The notes under the pieces are model-generated. The model saw only the letters and a list, made by a program, of their open reading frames with translations. It was not told where the DNA came from and did no database searches. DNA of 64,000 nt, from positions 248,001 to 312,000 of the forward strand of contig NZ_JAPEMT010000003.1 in assembly GCF_026342435.1 (NCBI RefSeq), written 5' to 3'. Source of the stretch: Streptomyces sp. NBC_00237 (GTDB taxonomy: Bacteria > Actinomycetota > Actinomycetes > Streptomycetales > Streptomycetaceae). Below, piece by piece: positions 49,035-57,227 of this stretch. The stretch's first letter is position 1; every line of letters begins with the position of its first letter. The position numbers and the translations under genes were made by a program.

Positions 49035-51253
49035 ACGAGGTCGAACCGGTCCAGGTCCATGACCTTCTGCCACGCCGCGGCGAAGTCCTTCACGAACTTG
49101 GCGTTCGCGTCGTCGCTCGCGTACACCTCGGCCACGGCACGCAGCTCGGAGTTCGAGCCGAACACCAGGTCGGCGCGGGTACCGGTCCACTTGAGGGCGC
49201 CGCTCGCGTCGCGGGCCTCGAACTGGTCCTGCGCGGAGGAGGTCGACTTCCACTCGGTGCCCAGGTCCAGCAGGTTGACGAAGAAGTCGTTCGTCAGCGT
49301 GCCGACGCGCTCGGTGAGGACACCGTGCTGGGAACCGCCCTGGTTCGCACCGAGGACGCGCAGACCGCCGACGAGCACGGTCAGCTCCGGGGCGCTCAGC
49401 GAGAGCAGGTTCGCGCGGTCGAGCAGCAGGAACTCGGCGGGGAGGCGGTTGCCCTTGCCCGCGTAGTTGCGGAAGCCGTCGGCGACGGGCTCAAGCGCCT
49501 CGAACGACTCGACGTCCGTCTGCTCCTGCGAGGCGTCGACGCGGCCCGGCGTGAAGCCGACCTCGACGTCCACGCCGCCGTCCTTGGCTGCCTTCTCGAC
49601 CGCCGCGGTGCCCGCGAGGACGATCAGGTCGGCCAGCGAGACCTGACGGCCGCCCTTGGCGTTGAAGGACTCCTGGACGCCCTCCAGGGTGCGCAGCACC
49701 TGGGCGAGCTCGTCCGGGTTGTTGACCTCCCAGTTGCGCTGCGGCTCCAGGCGGACGCGGGCGCCGTTCGCGCCGCCCCGCTTGTCGCTGGCGCGGAACG
49801 AGGCGGCCGAGGCCCAGGCGGTGGAGACCAGCTGCGAGACGGTGAGGCCGGAGCCGAGGACCTGCTCCTTGAGCGCGGCGATATCGGCCGCGTCGAGGAT
49901 TTCGCCCGTGCGCTCCGGCAGCGGGTCCTGCCACAGCAGCACCTCGGAGGGGACCTCTGGGCCGAGGTAGCGGGAGACCGGGCCCATGTCACGGTGCGTC
50001 AGCTTGTACCAGGCGCGGGCGAAGGCGTCCGCGAACTGGTCCGGGTTCTCGTAGAAGCGGCGCGAGATCTCCGCGTACACCGGGTCGAAGCGCAGCGACA
50101 GGTCCGTGGTCAGCATCGTCGGGCGGTGCTTCTTCTCGGCGTCGAAGGCGTCCGGGATGATCTCCGGGGCGTCCTTGGCGACCCACTGGTGGGCGCCCGC
50201 CGGGCTCTTGGAGAGCTCGTACTCGAACTCGAAGAGGTTCTTGAAGAAGCCGTTGCCCCACTGGGTGGGCGTCGTGGTCCAGGTGACCTCCAGGCCGGAC
50301 GTGATGGCGTCCTTGCCCACACCCGTGCCGTACGTGCTCTTCCAGCCCAGGCCCAGCTGCTCCATCGGGGCGGCCTCGGGGTCGTCGCCGACGTTGTCCG
50401 CGGGGCCCGCGCCGTGGGTCTTGCCGAAGGTGTGGCCACCGGCGATGAGGGCGACGGTCTCCTCGTCGTTCATCGCCATGCGGCGGAAGGTCTCGCGGAT
50501 GTCGCGGGCGGCGGCCAGCGGGTCCGGGTTGCCGTCGGGGCCCTCGGGGTTGACGTAGATCAGACCCATCTGGACCGCGCCGAGCGGGCTCTCCAGGTTG
50601 CGGTCACCGGTGTAGCGGGCGTCGCCGCCGAGCCACTCGGTCTCGGGACCCCAGTAGACGTCCTCCTCCGGCTCCCACACGTCCGCGCGGCCACCGGCGA
50701 AGCCGAAGGTCGTAAAGCCCATGGTCTCCAGGGCGACGTTGCCGGTGAGCACCATCAGGTCGGCCCAGGAGATCGACTGGCCGTACTTCTTCTTCACCGG
50801 CCACAGCAGACGGCGGGCCTTGTCGAGGCTGGCGTTGTCCGGCCAGCTGTTCAGCGGCGCGAAGCGCTGCTGACCGGCACCGGCGCCGCCTCGGCCGTCA
50901 CTGATGCGGTACGTACCGGCGCTGTGCCAGGCCATCCGGATCATCAGCGGGCCGTAGTTGCCGAAGTCGGCGGGCCACCAGTCCTGCGAGGTGGTCAGCA
51001 CCTCGGCGATGTCCTGCTTCACGGCCGCGAGGTCGAGCGCCTCGAACGCCTTCGCGTAGTCGAAGTCCGCACCGAGCGGGTTCGCCACGGCCGGGTTCTT
51101 CGCCAGGATCTTCAGGTTGAGGCGCTCCGGCCACCACTGACGGTTCCCGCCGCCCTGCGTGGGGTGTGCGGCCCGTCCGTGTGCGACGGGGCAACCGCCC
51201 TGCGACTCCTCGGGCTTCGGGTCGGTGACGATCGCATCGTGGTTGTCAGCCAT
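49031..51253 (-). CDS. katG: Bifunctional catalase-peroxidase
   Basis: The 740-residue haem enzyme degrades hydrogen peroxide. The N-terminal active domain has the distal triad in IRMAWHSAGTYRISDGRGG (Arg, Trp, His) and the Tyr of the Met-Tyr-Trp adduct in LIYVNPEGPDGNP. The Met of that adduct lies in RRMAMNDEETVAL, and the proximal haem His in LIAGGHTFGKTHGAG. The C-terminal inactive repeat (about 430-740) is complete. The length matches the family. GAGAGGA precedes ATG 51253. It is divergent from a CatR-type Fur regulator, which most likely represses it until peroxide oxidises the repressor. Confidence 0.95.
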   Translation of the reverse strand: MADNHDAIVTDPKPEESQGGCPVAHGRAAHPTQGGGNRQWWPERLNLKILAKNPAVANPLGADFDYAKAFEALDLAAVKQDIAEVLTTSQDWWPADFGNYGPLMIRMAWHSAGTYRISDGRGGAGAGQQRFAPLNSWPDNASLDKARRLLWPVKKKYGQSISWADLMVLTGNVALETMGFTTFGFAGGRADVWEPEEDVYWGPETEWLGGDARYTGDRNLESPLGAVQMGLIYVNPEGPDGNPDPLAAARDIRETFRRMAMNDEETVALIAGGHTFGKTHGAGPADNVGDDPEAAPMEQLGLGWKSTYGTGVGKDAITSGLEVTWTTTPTQWGNGFFKNLFEFEYELSKSPAGAHQWVAKDAPEIIPDAFDAEKKHRPTMLTTDLSLRFDPVYAEISRRFYENPDQFADAFARAWYKLTHRDMGPVSRYLGPEVPSEVLLWQDPLPERTGEILDAADIAALKEQVLGSGLTVSQLVSTAWASAASFRASDKRGGANGARVRLEPQRNWEVNNPDELAQVLRTLEGVQESFNAKGGRQVSLADLIVLAGTAAVEKAAKDGGVDVEVGFTPGRVDASQEQTDVESFEALEPVADGFRNYAGKGNRLPAEFLLLDRANLLSLSAPELTVLVGGLRVLGANQGGSQHGVLTERVGTLTNDFFVNLLDLGTEWKSTSSAQDQFEARDASGALKWTGTRADLVFGSNSELRAVAEVYASDDANAKFVKDFAAAWQKVMDLDRFDLV

Positions 51254-51446
51254 GGGTTCCTCTCAAGCTGGGCAGATCAGCAAGTCTCAGCACGTTGTTG
51301 AACAAGTCGAGCAGGTCGAGCAAGTCGTTGAGCGGGTGGCCGGTACGGACTGCCTGGTGTCCTGTCGCTTGGCCCGTGGCCGTCGCCAAGAAGCGATCCT
51401 ATGATGGACTCGGTCCAGGTCAAGAAGCTCACCTGTTCCATGTTTC

Positions 51447-51460
51447 GTCAAAACTATGAC
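51447..51460. promoter_or_regulatory. Candidate Fur/CatR box between katG and catR
   Basis: GTCAAAACTATGAC matches its reverse complement at 10 of 14 positions, with perfect GTCA/TGAC ends. The site lies in an A/T-rich stretch 62 bp upstream of the catR start and 194 bp from the katG start. Confidence 0.45.
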
Positions 51461-51521
51461 AACGGCCTTTAAACTCGTCCTACTTCACGGGACTTCATCA
51501 ACACCAACGGGATGGTTCGTC

Positions 51522-51932
51522 ATGAGTGACCTGCTGCAGCGCCTGCGCGGACGCGGCTGGAGAATGACCTCCCAGCGGCGAGTCGTCGCCGAGGTCCTCG
51601 ACGGCGACCACGTCCACCTCACCGCCGACGAGGTGCACGCCCTCGCGGTGGGCCGCCTCCCGGAGATCTCGCGCGCCACCGTCTACAACACCCTGGGCGA
51701 GATGGTCTCCCTCGGCGAGGTCACCGAACTCTCCACCGACGGCCGCGCCAAGCGCTACGACCCCAACGCCCACCGCCCCCACCAGCACTTGGTGTGCTCG
51801 GGCTGCGGCGTCATCCGCGACGTCCACCCCTCCGGCGACCCCCTGCACGCGCTTCCCGCCGACCAGCGCTACGGCTTCACGGTGTCGGAGGCTGCGATCA
51901 CGTACCGGGGGCTGTGCCCGGGGTGCGCCTGA
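51522..51932 (+). CDS. catR: Fur-family peroxide repressor, CatR-like
   Basis: The 136-residue Fur/PerR-type regulator closely resembles Streptomyces CatR. The winged helix is LRGRGWRMTSQRRVVAEVLD, then LPEISRATVYNTLGEMVSLG. Metal-binding parts include the HRPHQHLVCSGCGVIRDV region (His cluster, CxxC) and the C-terminal GLCPGCA (second CxxC). ATG 51522 matches the family start (MSDLLQRLRGRGWRM). CatR proteins are inactivated by peroxide and repress catalase genes. Here the divergent katG is the obvious target. Upstream in-frame codons from 51456 are not conserved. Confidence 0.88.
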   Translation: MSDLLQRLRGRGWRMTSQRRVVAEVLDGDHVHLTADEVHALAVGRLPEISRATVYNTLGEMVSLGEVTELSTDGRAKRYDPNAHRPHQHLVCSGCGVIRDVHPSGDPLHALPADQRYGFTVSEAAITYRGLCPGCA

Positions 51933-51957
51933 CGGACCCGGCGCGGGGGTTCCGGGT

Positions 51958-52623
51958 TCACGCCCCGCCGCAGCGTTCGCGGAGAGTCTTCACGCCCTCG
52001 CCTGAGAGGTCGTCGCAGTACGGTGCGCGGCCCGTCATCGCCATGAGCAGGGCCAGGGTCGAACCCGAGACGAGCGGTCCTGAGCCCGTCGTGAAGGGGC
52101 CGTCGTCCGCGACGAGTCGCAGCCCGTCGATGCGGCCCTTGGCGAGGACCACCAGGTCGGAGCCCCGGTAGTAGTCGGCCAGCAGGGTGAGCGTCTCGAT
52201 CGGGTAGCCGCGCACGATGCCCAGCGGGCGGCGGATGTCCTCCCCGTGCACGACGGTCTCGCCCAGCATGGCCAGGACCGGAAGGGGCGGCTTGGTCGTG
52301 CTCGGGATCGTCCGGCGGAACCTTTCCAGGGTTTCGGCCGGGGTCGCGCCCAGCTGCTCCGCCAGCCGCATCGCCACCTGTTTGTCGAAGTCGAACCGGC
52401 AGCGGAGCACCCCCAACCACCACCGCACGGGGTTGAGGGTCGCCGCCGAGGCGAGGTGGGCCAGCACCTCGCGCACCGTGAGCTCGGTGCACAGCGACGT
52501 CGTGGCCCAGTCTCCGTCGCTCAGGTCGGCGAGATCGGCCGCCAGGGCCGCGCGCTCGGCGTGGACGAGCGGCCAGATCGGGGTCTTGCGGGCGTGTTCC
52601 GCCGTACGTTCGGGACCGGTCAT
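51958..52623 (-). CDS. Maleylpyruvate isomerase-type DinB-like protein
   Basis: The 221-residue protein is of the mycothiol-dependent/DinB-like superfamily. WPLVHAERAALAADLADLSD and LCTELTVREVLAHLASAATL form the N-terminal helical domain with the first metal His. MLGETVVHGEDIRRPLGIVR holds the second site (His-x-x-Asp). The C-terminal SCP2-like part is GSDLVVLAKGRIDGLRLVAD and LALLMAMTGRAPYCDDLSG. AGGAG lies 10 nt before ATG 52623. The substrate is unknown. It is convergent with catR, separated by 25 bp. Confidence 0.85.
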   Translation of the reverse strand: MTGPERTAEHARKTPIWPLVHAERAALAADLADLSDGDWATTSLCTELTVREVLAHLASAATLNPVRWWLGVLRCRFDFDKQVAMRLAEQLGATPAETLERFRRTIPSTTKPPLPVLAMLGETVVHGEDIRRPLGIVRGYPIETLTLLADYYRGSDLVVLAKGRIDGLRLVADDGPFTTGSGPLVSGSTLALLMAMTGRAPYCDDLSGEGVKTLRERCGGA

Positions 52624-52733
52624 GGGGGAGGTGCTCCTGTTCGTGGAAGTGCCGCCCGGCAAGCGCGTTCGAAGAGGAGACTCCCGGCCGGGGGAGAAGT
52701 CATCGCCCGCGAGTCAGCCTCCCGTACGGATCC

Positions 52734-53807
52734 TCAGCCGGAGCGCAGGACACGGAAGCGGTCGGGGGCGGCCGGGTCCCGGTCGGCGATCTGGACGGGC
52801 GCGTCGGCCCACTGCCACACCGGGCTGCCCGGTGTACGGGAGAAACTGATCCGCCCGCGCGTGCCCTCGACCGCGAGGGCCGGCCAGGAGGCGGAGAGGC
52901 GGGAGCGGTCCGTGCCGTACGTGCGCAGCGCCTCGGCGAGGACGGCGATCGAGTCGTACCCCTCGAAGGCGACGAAGGAGGGCGCTGCGGCCAAGCGCCC
53001 GCGCAGGGCCTTCTCGACGCGGGCGCCGAGTGGCGTGAGCTCTTCGGGCAGGTAGCGCAGGAAGGGGATCGCGAGGCCGTCGCCGCCCGGCAGTCCCGCC
53101 AGCTCGGCGAACTCCGGCTGCCCGGCCGGAGCGCCGATCAGGAGCCCGGCGAGGCGTGCGTCGCGGCGTACGGACGTGACGATCCCCCGTGCCGGTTCCG
53201 GGTGACCGACCAGGAGGAGAAGGGCAGTTGAGGCGTTCTCGACGAGTGCGTCGCACACCGCGTCGGGGGAGAGCCCGCTCGTGTCGAGTTCGGTGACGGT
53301 GCCGCCGTGCGGGGCGAGACGGTCGCGCAGGATGCGGGTTCCCGCCGCCCAGTAGACGCTCGGCTGGGTCACCACGGCGATGCGGCGGTGGCCCGCGCCG
53401 AGCAGGAAGTCCGCGTACGACCGCCAGCCCCGTGACTGCGGCGGGGAGAGGCGCGCGACCTGGTCCGTCGGCCGGTCCGTGAGCGCGTCCAGGACCGAGG
53501 AGGAGCAGAGGAACGGCAGGCCGAGGGCGGCGGCCCCGGTGGCGGCGGCGCGGGCGACGACGCTGTGGTACTCGCCGGTCAGGGCCGCCACCCCCAGGTC
53601 CGCCAACTCGGACACGGCCGCCGTCGCCTGCTGCGGATCGGCGGCCGTGTCCCGGACCAGCAGTTCGAGGGGGCGTCCCGCGATCCCGCCCGAGGCGTTG
53701 ACCTCGCGGGCCGCCAACTCCAGCCCCGCGAGCAGGTGTTGACCCGCCTCGACCCAGCCCGGTCGGGTGAGGGGAGCGAGAGCGCCGATGCGTACGGGCG
53801 AATTCAT
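52734..53807 (-). CDS. Periplasmic-binding-protein-like (type I) protein without signal peptide
   Basis: The 357-residue protein has the fold of branched-chain amino acid ABC transporter binding proteins. It begins directly with MNSPVRIGALAPLTRPGW and EAGQHLLAGLELAAREVNAS; no signal peptide or lipobox precedes the domain. Other family parts are PLELLVRDTAADPQQATAAV, FLCSSSVLDALTDRPTDQVA and SFVAFEGYDSIAVLAEALRT. With no export signal and no ABC transporter genes nearby, it may act as a cytoplasmic ligand sensor in the way AmiC does. A missed upstream start is unlikely, since the preceding codons carry no hydrophobic segment. Confidence 0.82.
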   Translation of the reverse strand: MNSPVRIGALAPLTRPGWVEAGQHLLAGLELAAREVNASGGIAGRPLELLVRDTAADPQQATAAVSELADLGVAALTGEYHSVVARAAATGAAALGLPFLCSSSVLDALTDRPTDQVARLSPPQSRGWRSYADFLLGAGHRRIAVVTQPSVYWAAGTRILRDRLAPHGGTVTELDTSGLSPDAVCDALVENASTALLLLVGHPEPARGIVTSVRRDARLAGLLIGAPAGQPEFAELAGLPGGDGLAIPFLRYLPEELTPLGARVEKALRGRLAAAPSFVAFEGYDSIAVLAEALRTYGTDRSRLSASWPALAVEGTRGRISFSRTPGSPVWQWADAPVQIADRDPAAPDRFRVLRSG

Positions 53808-53879
53808 GGGCGGGCCTCTCCCGGGATCGACTGCCGACCTCTTTCAAGATCGTCCGAACGTGCAGCCTATCCACCGGCC

Positions 53880-54060
53880 GACCGACATCCAGGCCCCAGG
53901 CCCCAGGCCCCCGGCCCCGGCGCTCCCGCCGTCCACGCCGACCCCACCGCGTCCGGCGCGAACAGCAGCCGGGCCAGGACCTGCGTGGCCTGGCCCGCCG
54001 ACGCCGGTACGACGTAGGCGACCGCCAGACCGGCATCGGCACCGGCCCGTCCGAACTCGG
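53880..54060 (-). pseudogene. Unassigned minus-strand coding remnant
   Basis: One frame reads EFGRAGADAGLAVAYVVPAS and AGQATQVLARLLFAPDAVGS with strong G/C third positions, then dissolves into Gly/Ala-rich sequence. No start or stop consistent with a gene is present. I cannot name the parent family. Confidence 0.35.
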
Positions 54061-54096
54061 CACCTGCCGTGCGGCGGGGGGCTTCGCGTACCCCTC

Positions 54097-54594
54097 TCAG
54101 GAGTTCTGGACCACCTTGCGTACGTTCTCCACGCGGCCGCAGTCGGCCTTGAGGTGTTCCGTGCGGGCGTGCCGGAAGGCGGCACCGAGTTCGGCGCGGC
54201 GGGAGGCGGGGACGTTCTCGCGGGCGCCGTTGAGGAGGGTGCGCTCCTCCTCGTCCGTGTGATGGGTCACCGCCGCGACGAGCCTCTCCAGCTTCTCGTC
54301 CCAGTCGCCGGAGCCGACCTCCTCGACTTCGAGGAGGGCCAGCAGCGCCCGGTTGCCTTCGCTGTGCTCCTGGACGCCGTGCTCGACCTCGGCGTCGTCG
54401 ATGCGCCGGTACGTCCTGAGGGCGGGGTACACCTCGTCCTCCTCGGCCTCGCCGTGCGCGATCAGCAGCGCGGCGAACAGCCGGAGCGCCCCGGCCCGGT
54501 CCTCCGCCACGCTGCGCATGCGGCGCAGCAGTTCCTCCATGCGCCGGTGGTCGTCCAGGATGAGCTTCACCACGTCCTGCGGGTGCTGTGTCAC
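54097..54594 (-). CDS. Hemerythrin-domain protein
   Basis: The 165-residue protein has a four-helix hemerythrin bundle with likely di-iron ligands in ILDDHRRMEELL, LLIAHGEAEEDEVYPAL, GVQEHSEGNRALLALL and VAAVTHHTDEEERTLLNGAR. A C-terminal tail of about 30 residues contains one Cys. GTG 54594 is chosen because GGAGG lies 5 nt upstream; the GTG at 54606 would place that sequence inside the coding region. The family binds O2 or NO, or senses iron and redox state. It is transcribed alone, divergent from the RHH gene. Confidence 0.88.
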   Translation of the reverse strand: MTQHPQDVVKLILDDHRRMEELLRRMRSVAEDRAGALRLFAALLIAHGEAEEDEVYPALRTYRRIDDAEVEHGVQEHSEGNRALLALLEVEEVGSGDWDEKLERLVAAVTHHTDEEERTLLNGARENVPASRRAELGAAFRHARTEHLKADCGRVENVRKVVQNS

Positions 54595-54715
54595 GGTCGC
54601 CTCCACGTGCGATCGGCGGGAACGTCGTCCGGTCGCCTTTCTGATACCCCGTACGCCGGTGTCCGGACGGCCGGGAACCGTTCCCCGGCCGGTAGCCGAT
54701 CGCTAGGATTCCGCT

Positions 54716-54973
54716 ATGGCGACAACCCAGTTGAACGCGCGCGTGCCCGAGGAACTGGCCGCGCGGGTGCGCGCCTCCGCCTCCCGGGCCGGGATGAACA
54801 TCGGCGAGTACGTGGCCTCCGTCCTGGAGGCCGACCAGGCCGCCGCCTCGGGCAGCCCCGAACTCCGCGAGGCGCGGGCCCGGATGCACGCGGCCGTGGC
54901 GTACCGGAAGTGGCTGGCCGACGACAGGTCGGAGAAGGACGCCATGAGCATGGACGAGGTCTTCGGCGACTGA
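54716..54973 (+). CDS. Ribbon-helix-helix (HicB/CopG-like) DNA-binding protein
   Basis: The 85-residue protein begins with an RHH fold: TTQLNARVPEELAARVRASA (strand and helix 1) and SRAGMNIGEYVASVLEADQA (helix 2). The acidic C-terminal tail (LADDRSEKDAMSMDEVFGD) resembles antitoxin tails that block a toxin. No toxin gene follows: the next gene downstream encodes an SdpI-like membrane protein. It is an orphan antitoxin or a plain repressor. Confidence 0.8.
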   Translation: MATTQLNARVPEELAARVRASASRAGMNIGEYVASVLEADQAAASGSPELREARARMHAAVAYRKWLADDRSEKDAMSMDEVFGD

Positions 54974-55097
54974 CCGCGCACCGGGCGCGGCTCCCCGGCC
55001 TGTCGACGCTCCCGGTCCGCGACTACGCTCATGATCACGTGCCGATGAGAGAGGCGCGGCGGAGCGTGGCGTGGGACGAGGTCGGGGAGGGCGAGCA

Positions 55098-55472
55098 GTG
55101 GAACCGGTCGCGGTGTGGGTGTGCGGAGCGGGACTCCTCACACTGGGCCTGCTGATCCACTTCCTGTGCCGGCAGGCGGGGAACGGCGACCTGGGACGCA
55201 ACGCCGCGATCGGCATCCGGACCAGGGCCACGATGTCCTCGGACGCTGCGTGGAACGCGGGCCACGCAGCGGCGATCCCCCTGCTGAGGGCGACGTACCT
55301 GACGGCGTACGCCACGGGCGCGATCACCGGCGTCCTGGCCCTGGCGGTGCCCCTGGGCGGCATCAGGGCGCCCGCGATCATCGCCGTCCCCCTGTGCGCC
55401 CTCGCCACGGTCGTCATGCTGCTCTCGGTGGCGTCGTCCAGGGCGAACGCGGCCGCACGCACCACCGCGTAG
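55098..55472 (+). CDS. SdpI family membrane protein
   Basis: The 124-residue protein has the SdpI core GIRTRATMSSDAAWNAGHAA between hydrophobic segments. It starts with WVCGAGLLTLGLLIHFL, and two more helices follow (TYLTAYATGAITGVLALAVP, AIIAVPLCALATVVMLLSVA). In Bacillus, SdpI protects against the SdpC toxin and binds the SdpR repressor; most actinobacterial members are uncharacterised. GTG 55098 has GGGGAGGG upstream. No SdpC-like gene is visible nearby. Confidence 0.82.
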   Translation: MEPVAVWVCGAGLLTLGLLIHFLCRQAGNGDLGRNAAIGIRTRATMSSDAAWNAGHAAAIPLLRATYLTAYATGAITGVLALAVPLGGIRAPAIIAVPLCALATVVMLLSVASSRANAAARTTA

Positions 55473-55475
55473 TCC

Positions 55476-55526
55476 GTGGAGGAGCTACTCCTGCTGGTGT
55501 CCGTGGAGCGACCCCTGCTGGTGGGC
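55476..55526. repeat. Degenerate tandem repeat at a convergent junction
   Basis: Two units (55476-55502 and 55503-55526), each starting gtggag and containing cctgctggtg, followed by gtggacgg. They lie just after the SdpI-like stop codon, ahead of the convergent rho gene. Confidence 0.6.
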
Positions 55527-55650
55527 GTGGACGGCCCACTGAACCCCCGCACGACGACATCACGATCACGGACGCCGACCGGGCCTGGGTGCGGGAGCGC
55601 CACGACGGTCCCGCCCTTCTGCGTCGGACCGGCCCCCGCGTGGGAGGGGC

Positions 55651-56796
55651 TCAGGCCGCTGGGAGGGTGGCGTGGACCTGGCGGAGGAAGGTCGCGTTGT
55701 CGGGGGTGTGGCGCAGTTTGGTGAGGACCGTTTCGAGGGTGCCCTGCCCCTCGCGCGACTGGAGGGCCCGGCGCAGACCGCGTACAGCGGCCAACTCGGC
55801 GGCGGGCATGAGGAGTTCCTCGCGGCGGGTGCCGGAGGGCGTGATGTCGACCGCGGGGAAGACGCGTCGGTCCGCGAGGGAGCGGTCCAGACGCAGTTCC
55901 ATGTTGCCGGTGCTCTTCAGCTCCTCGAAGTAGTAGTCGTCGGCGCGCGAACCCGTGTCGACCAGGGCCGTGGCCAGGATCGTCAGGGAGCCCGCCTCCT
56001 CGGTGAGCCGGGCCGCGCCGAAGAAGCGCTTCGGGCCGATCAGCGCGGACGCGTCGACGCCGCCGCTGAGCGTACGGCCGCCGGAGGAGGCGGCGTTGTT
56101 GTGCGCCCGGCACAGCCGGGTCAGGGAGTCGAGCAGGATCACGACGTCCTGGCCGTCCTCGACGAGGCGCTTGGCGCGTTCCACGGCCAGTTCCGCGAGC
56201 GCGATGTGCGCCTTAGCGGGCCGGTCGAAGGTCGACGCGTACACCTCGCCGCGCACGCTGCGGCGCATGTCGGTGACCTCCTCGGGCCGTTCGTCCAGGA
56301 GCACCACCATGAGGTGCGCCTCGGGGTGGTTGGCGGCGACCGACGCGGCCAACTGCTGGAGCAGTACGGTCTTGCCGGTCTTCGGCGGCGCGACGATCAG
56401 CCCGCGCTGACCCTTGCCGACGGGGGCGACCAGATCGACGACGCGCGGACCGAGGTCGCCCGCCGCGCTCTCCAGGTGCAGCCGCTCGCGCGGGTGCAGC
56501 GGGGTGAGGTCGTGGAAGTGAGGACGGCGCCGAGTGGCGTACTGGGGATCGTCGTTGACGAAGTCGACCTGGGTGAGGGTGTGCGGCTTGCCGCAGACGC
56601 CGTGCACCAAGTCGCCCTTGCGCAGGCCGAGTCGGCGGATGAGCGCGGCGGGAACCTGCACGTCGTGCTGGGTGGGTTCGAGGTCCGTCCCGCGCAGGAA
56701 GCCGTGGCTTCCTCCGGTTCCGGCGAGGTCGAGGATGCCCACGGCGTGAACGGCCGGAGACGGAGCGGTGGTTGGGGTTTCGAGTGTGGTGGTCAT
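55651..56796 (-). CDS. Short transcription termination factor Rho paralogue
   Basis: The 381-residue Rho ATPase is much shorter than the main actinobacterial Rho (usually over 600 residues), lacking the N-terminal helix bundle and the long charged insert. A compact OB/cold-shock RNA-binding part remains (GILDLAGTGGSHGFLRGTDL, LIRRLGLRKGDLVHGVC). The hexameric ATPase is complete: Walker A IVAPPKTGKTVLL (Lys142), LLDERPEEVTDMRRSVRGEV, VILLDSLTRLCRAHN, ALIGPKRFFGAARLTEEAGS and ATALVDTGSRADDYYFEELK. It may be a specialised terminator or a regulator of the main Rho. A long C-rich leader precedes it. Confidence 0.9.
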   Translation of the reverse strand: MTTTLETPTTAPSPAVHAVGILDLAGTGGSHGFLRGTDLEPTQHDVQVPAALIRRLGLRKGDLVHGVCGKPHTLTQVDFVNDDPQYATRRRPHFHDLTPLHPRERLHLESAAGDLGPRVVDLVAPVGKGQRGLIVAPPKTGKTVLLQQLAASVAANHPEAHLMVVLLDERPEEVTDMRRSVRGEVYASTFDRPAKAHIALAELAVERAKRLVEDGQDVVILLDSLTRLCRAHNNAASSGGRTLSGGVDASALIGPKRFFGAARLTEEAGSLTILATALVDTGSRADDYYFEELKSTGNMELRLDRSLADRRVFPAVDITPSGTRREELLMPAAELAAVRGLRRALQSREGQGTLETVLTKLRHTPDNATFLRQVHATLPAA

Positions 56797-57227
56797 GATG
56801 GGGCGGTCCTTTCGAGGACGTCTACGGGTGAGAACACGGGAGAGGGGGAGAGTCCGGCGGACGTCGCGCGGCGCTATGCCGATGCGCGGCGGGCGGCAGG
56901 GCCCGCGGCCGGTGAGAAGCCCGTTGCTCGGGTCCGTCGGGTCCGTCGACGCGGAAACCCTCGGCAGAGGCCCGAGCGGGGCAGGGCAGGGCAGGGGAAC
57001 GTACCCCTGGGGAAGAGCTGTGAGAAGTGCGGCACCCGGAATCCGGGAGGTGCGCGATTGCCGGGAGAAGGAACGTCCGGCGGGAAGAGGAGCACCGTCG
57101 CCGCAGAGGGGCGAAAATCGAGTGCCATCGGCAATGTACCACGGGTGGCGGGATGCCCGGTACCGGCTTGTGCCGCTGCCGCTGCCGCTGGTGCTGTTGC
57201 CGCCGCCGGGTGCGAGGCCCGCCGCCT
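56797..57227. other. Divergent leader region between rho paralogue and methyltransferase
   Basis: These 431 bases contain no supported gene. On the minus strand the last 100 nt before rho are C- and U-rich and poor in G, for example ctctccccctctcccgtg, as in Rho loading sites. This fits autogenous Rho-dependent attenuation. The rightmost part holds the methyltransferase promoter and simple gccgctg repeats. Confidence 0.5.
56806..56819 (-). promoter_or_regulatory. Hairpin sequestering the rho Shine-Dalgarno sequence
   Basis: On the minus strand gtcct-cgaa-aggac forms a 5-bp stem with a tetraloop. The only purine-rich ribosome site before the rho ATG, AAAGGAC, is in its loop and 3' arm. Translation may depend on opening this hairpin. 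Confidence 0.5.

Noticed and set aside
54716..55472. RHH protein plus SdpI-like protein as a toxin-antitoxin or toxin-immunity pair
   Set aside because: The genes are 124 bp apart with separate ribosome sites, and neither neighbour looks like a toxin. The link is only adjacency.
55530..55650. Protein-like stretch DDITITDADRAWVRERHDG between SdpI-like and rho genes
   Set aside because: Only about 30 codons, no start, and it runs into the rho gene antisense. It could be a remnant, but the support is too weak to annotate.
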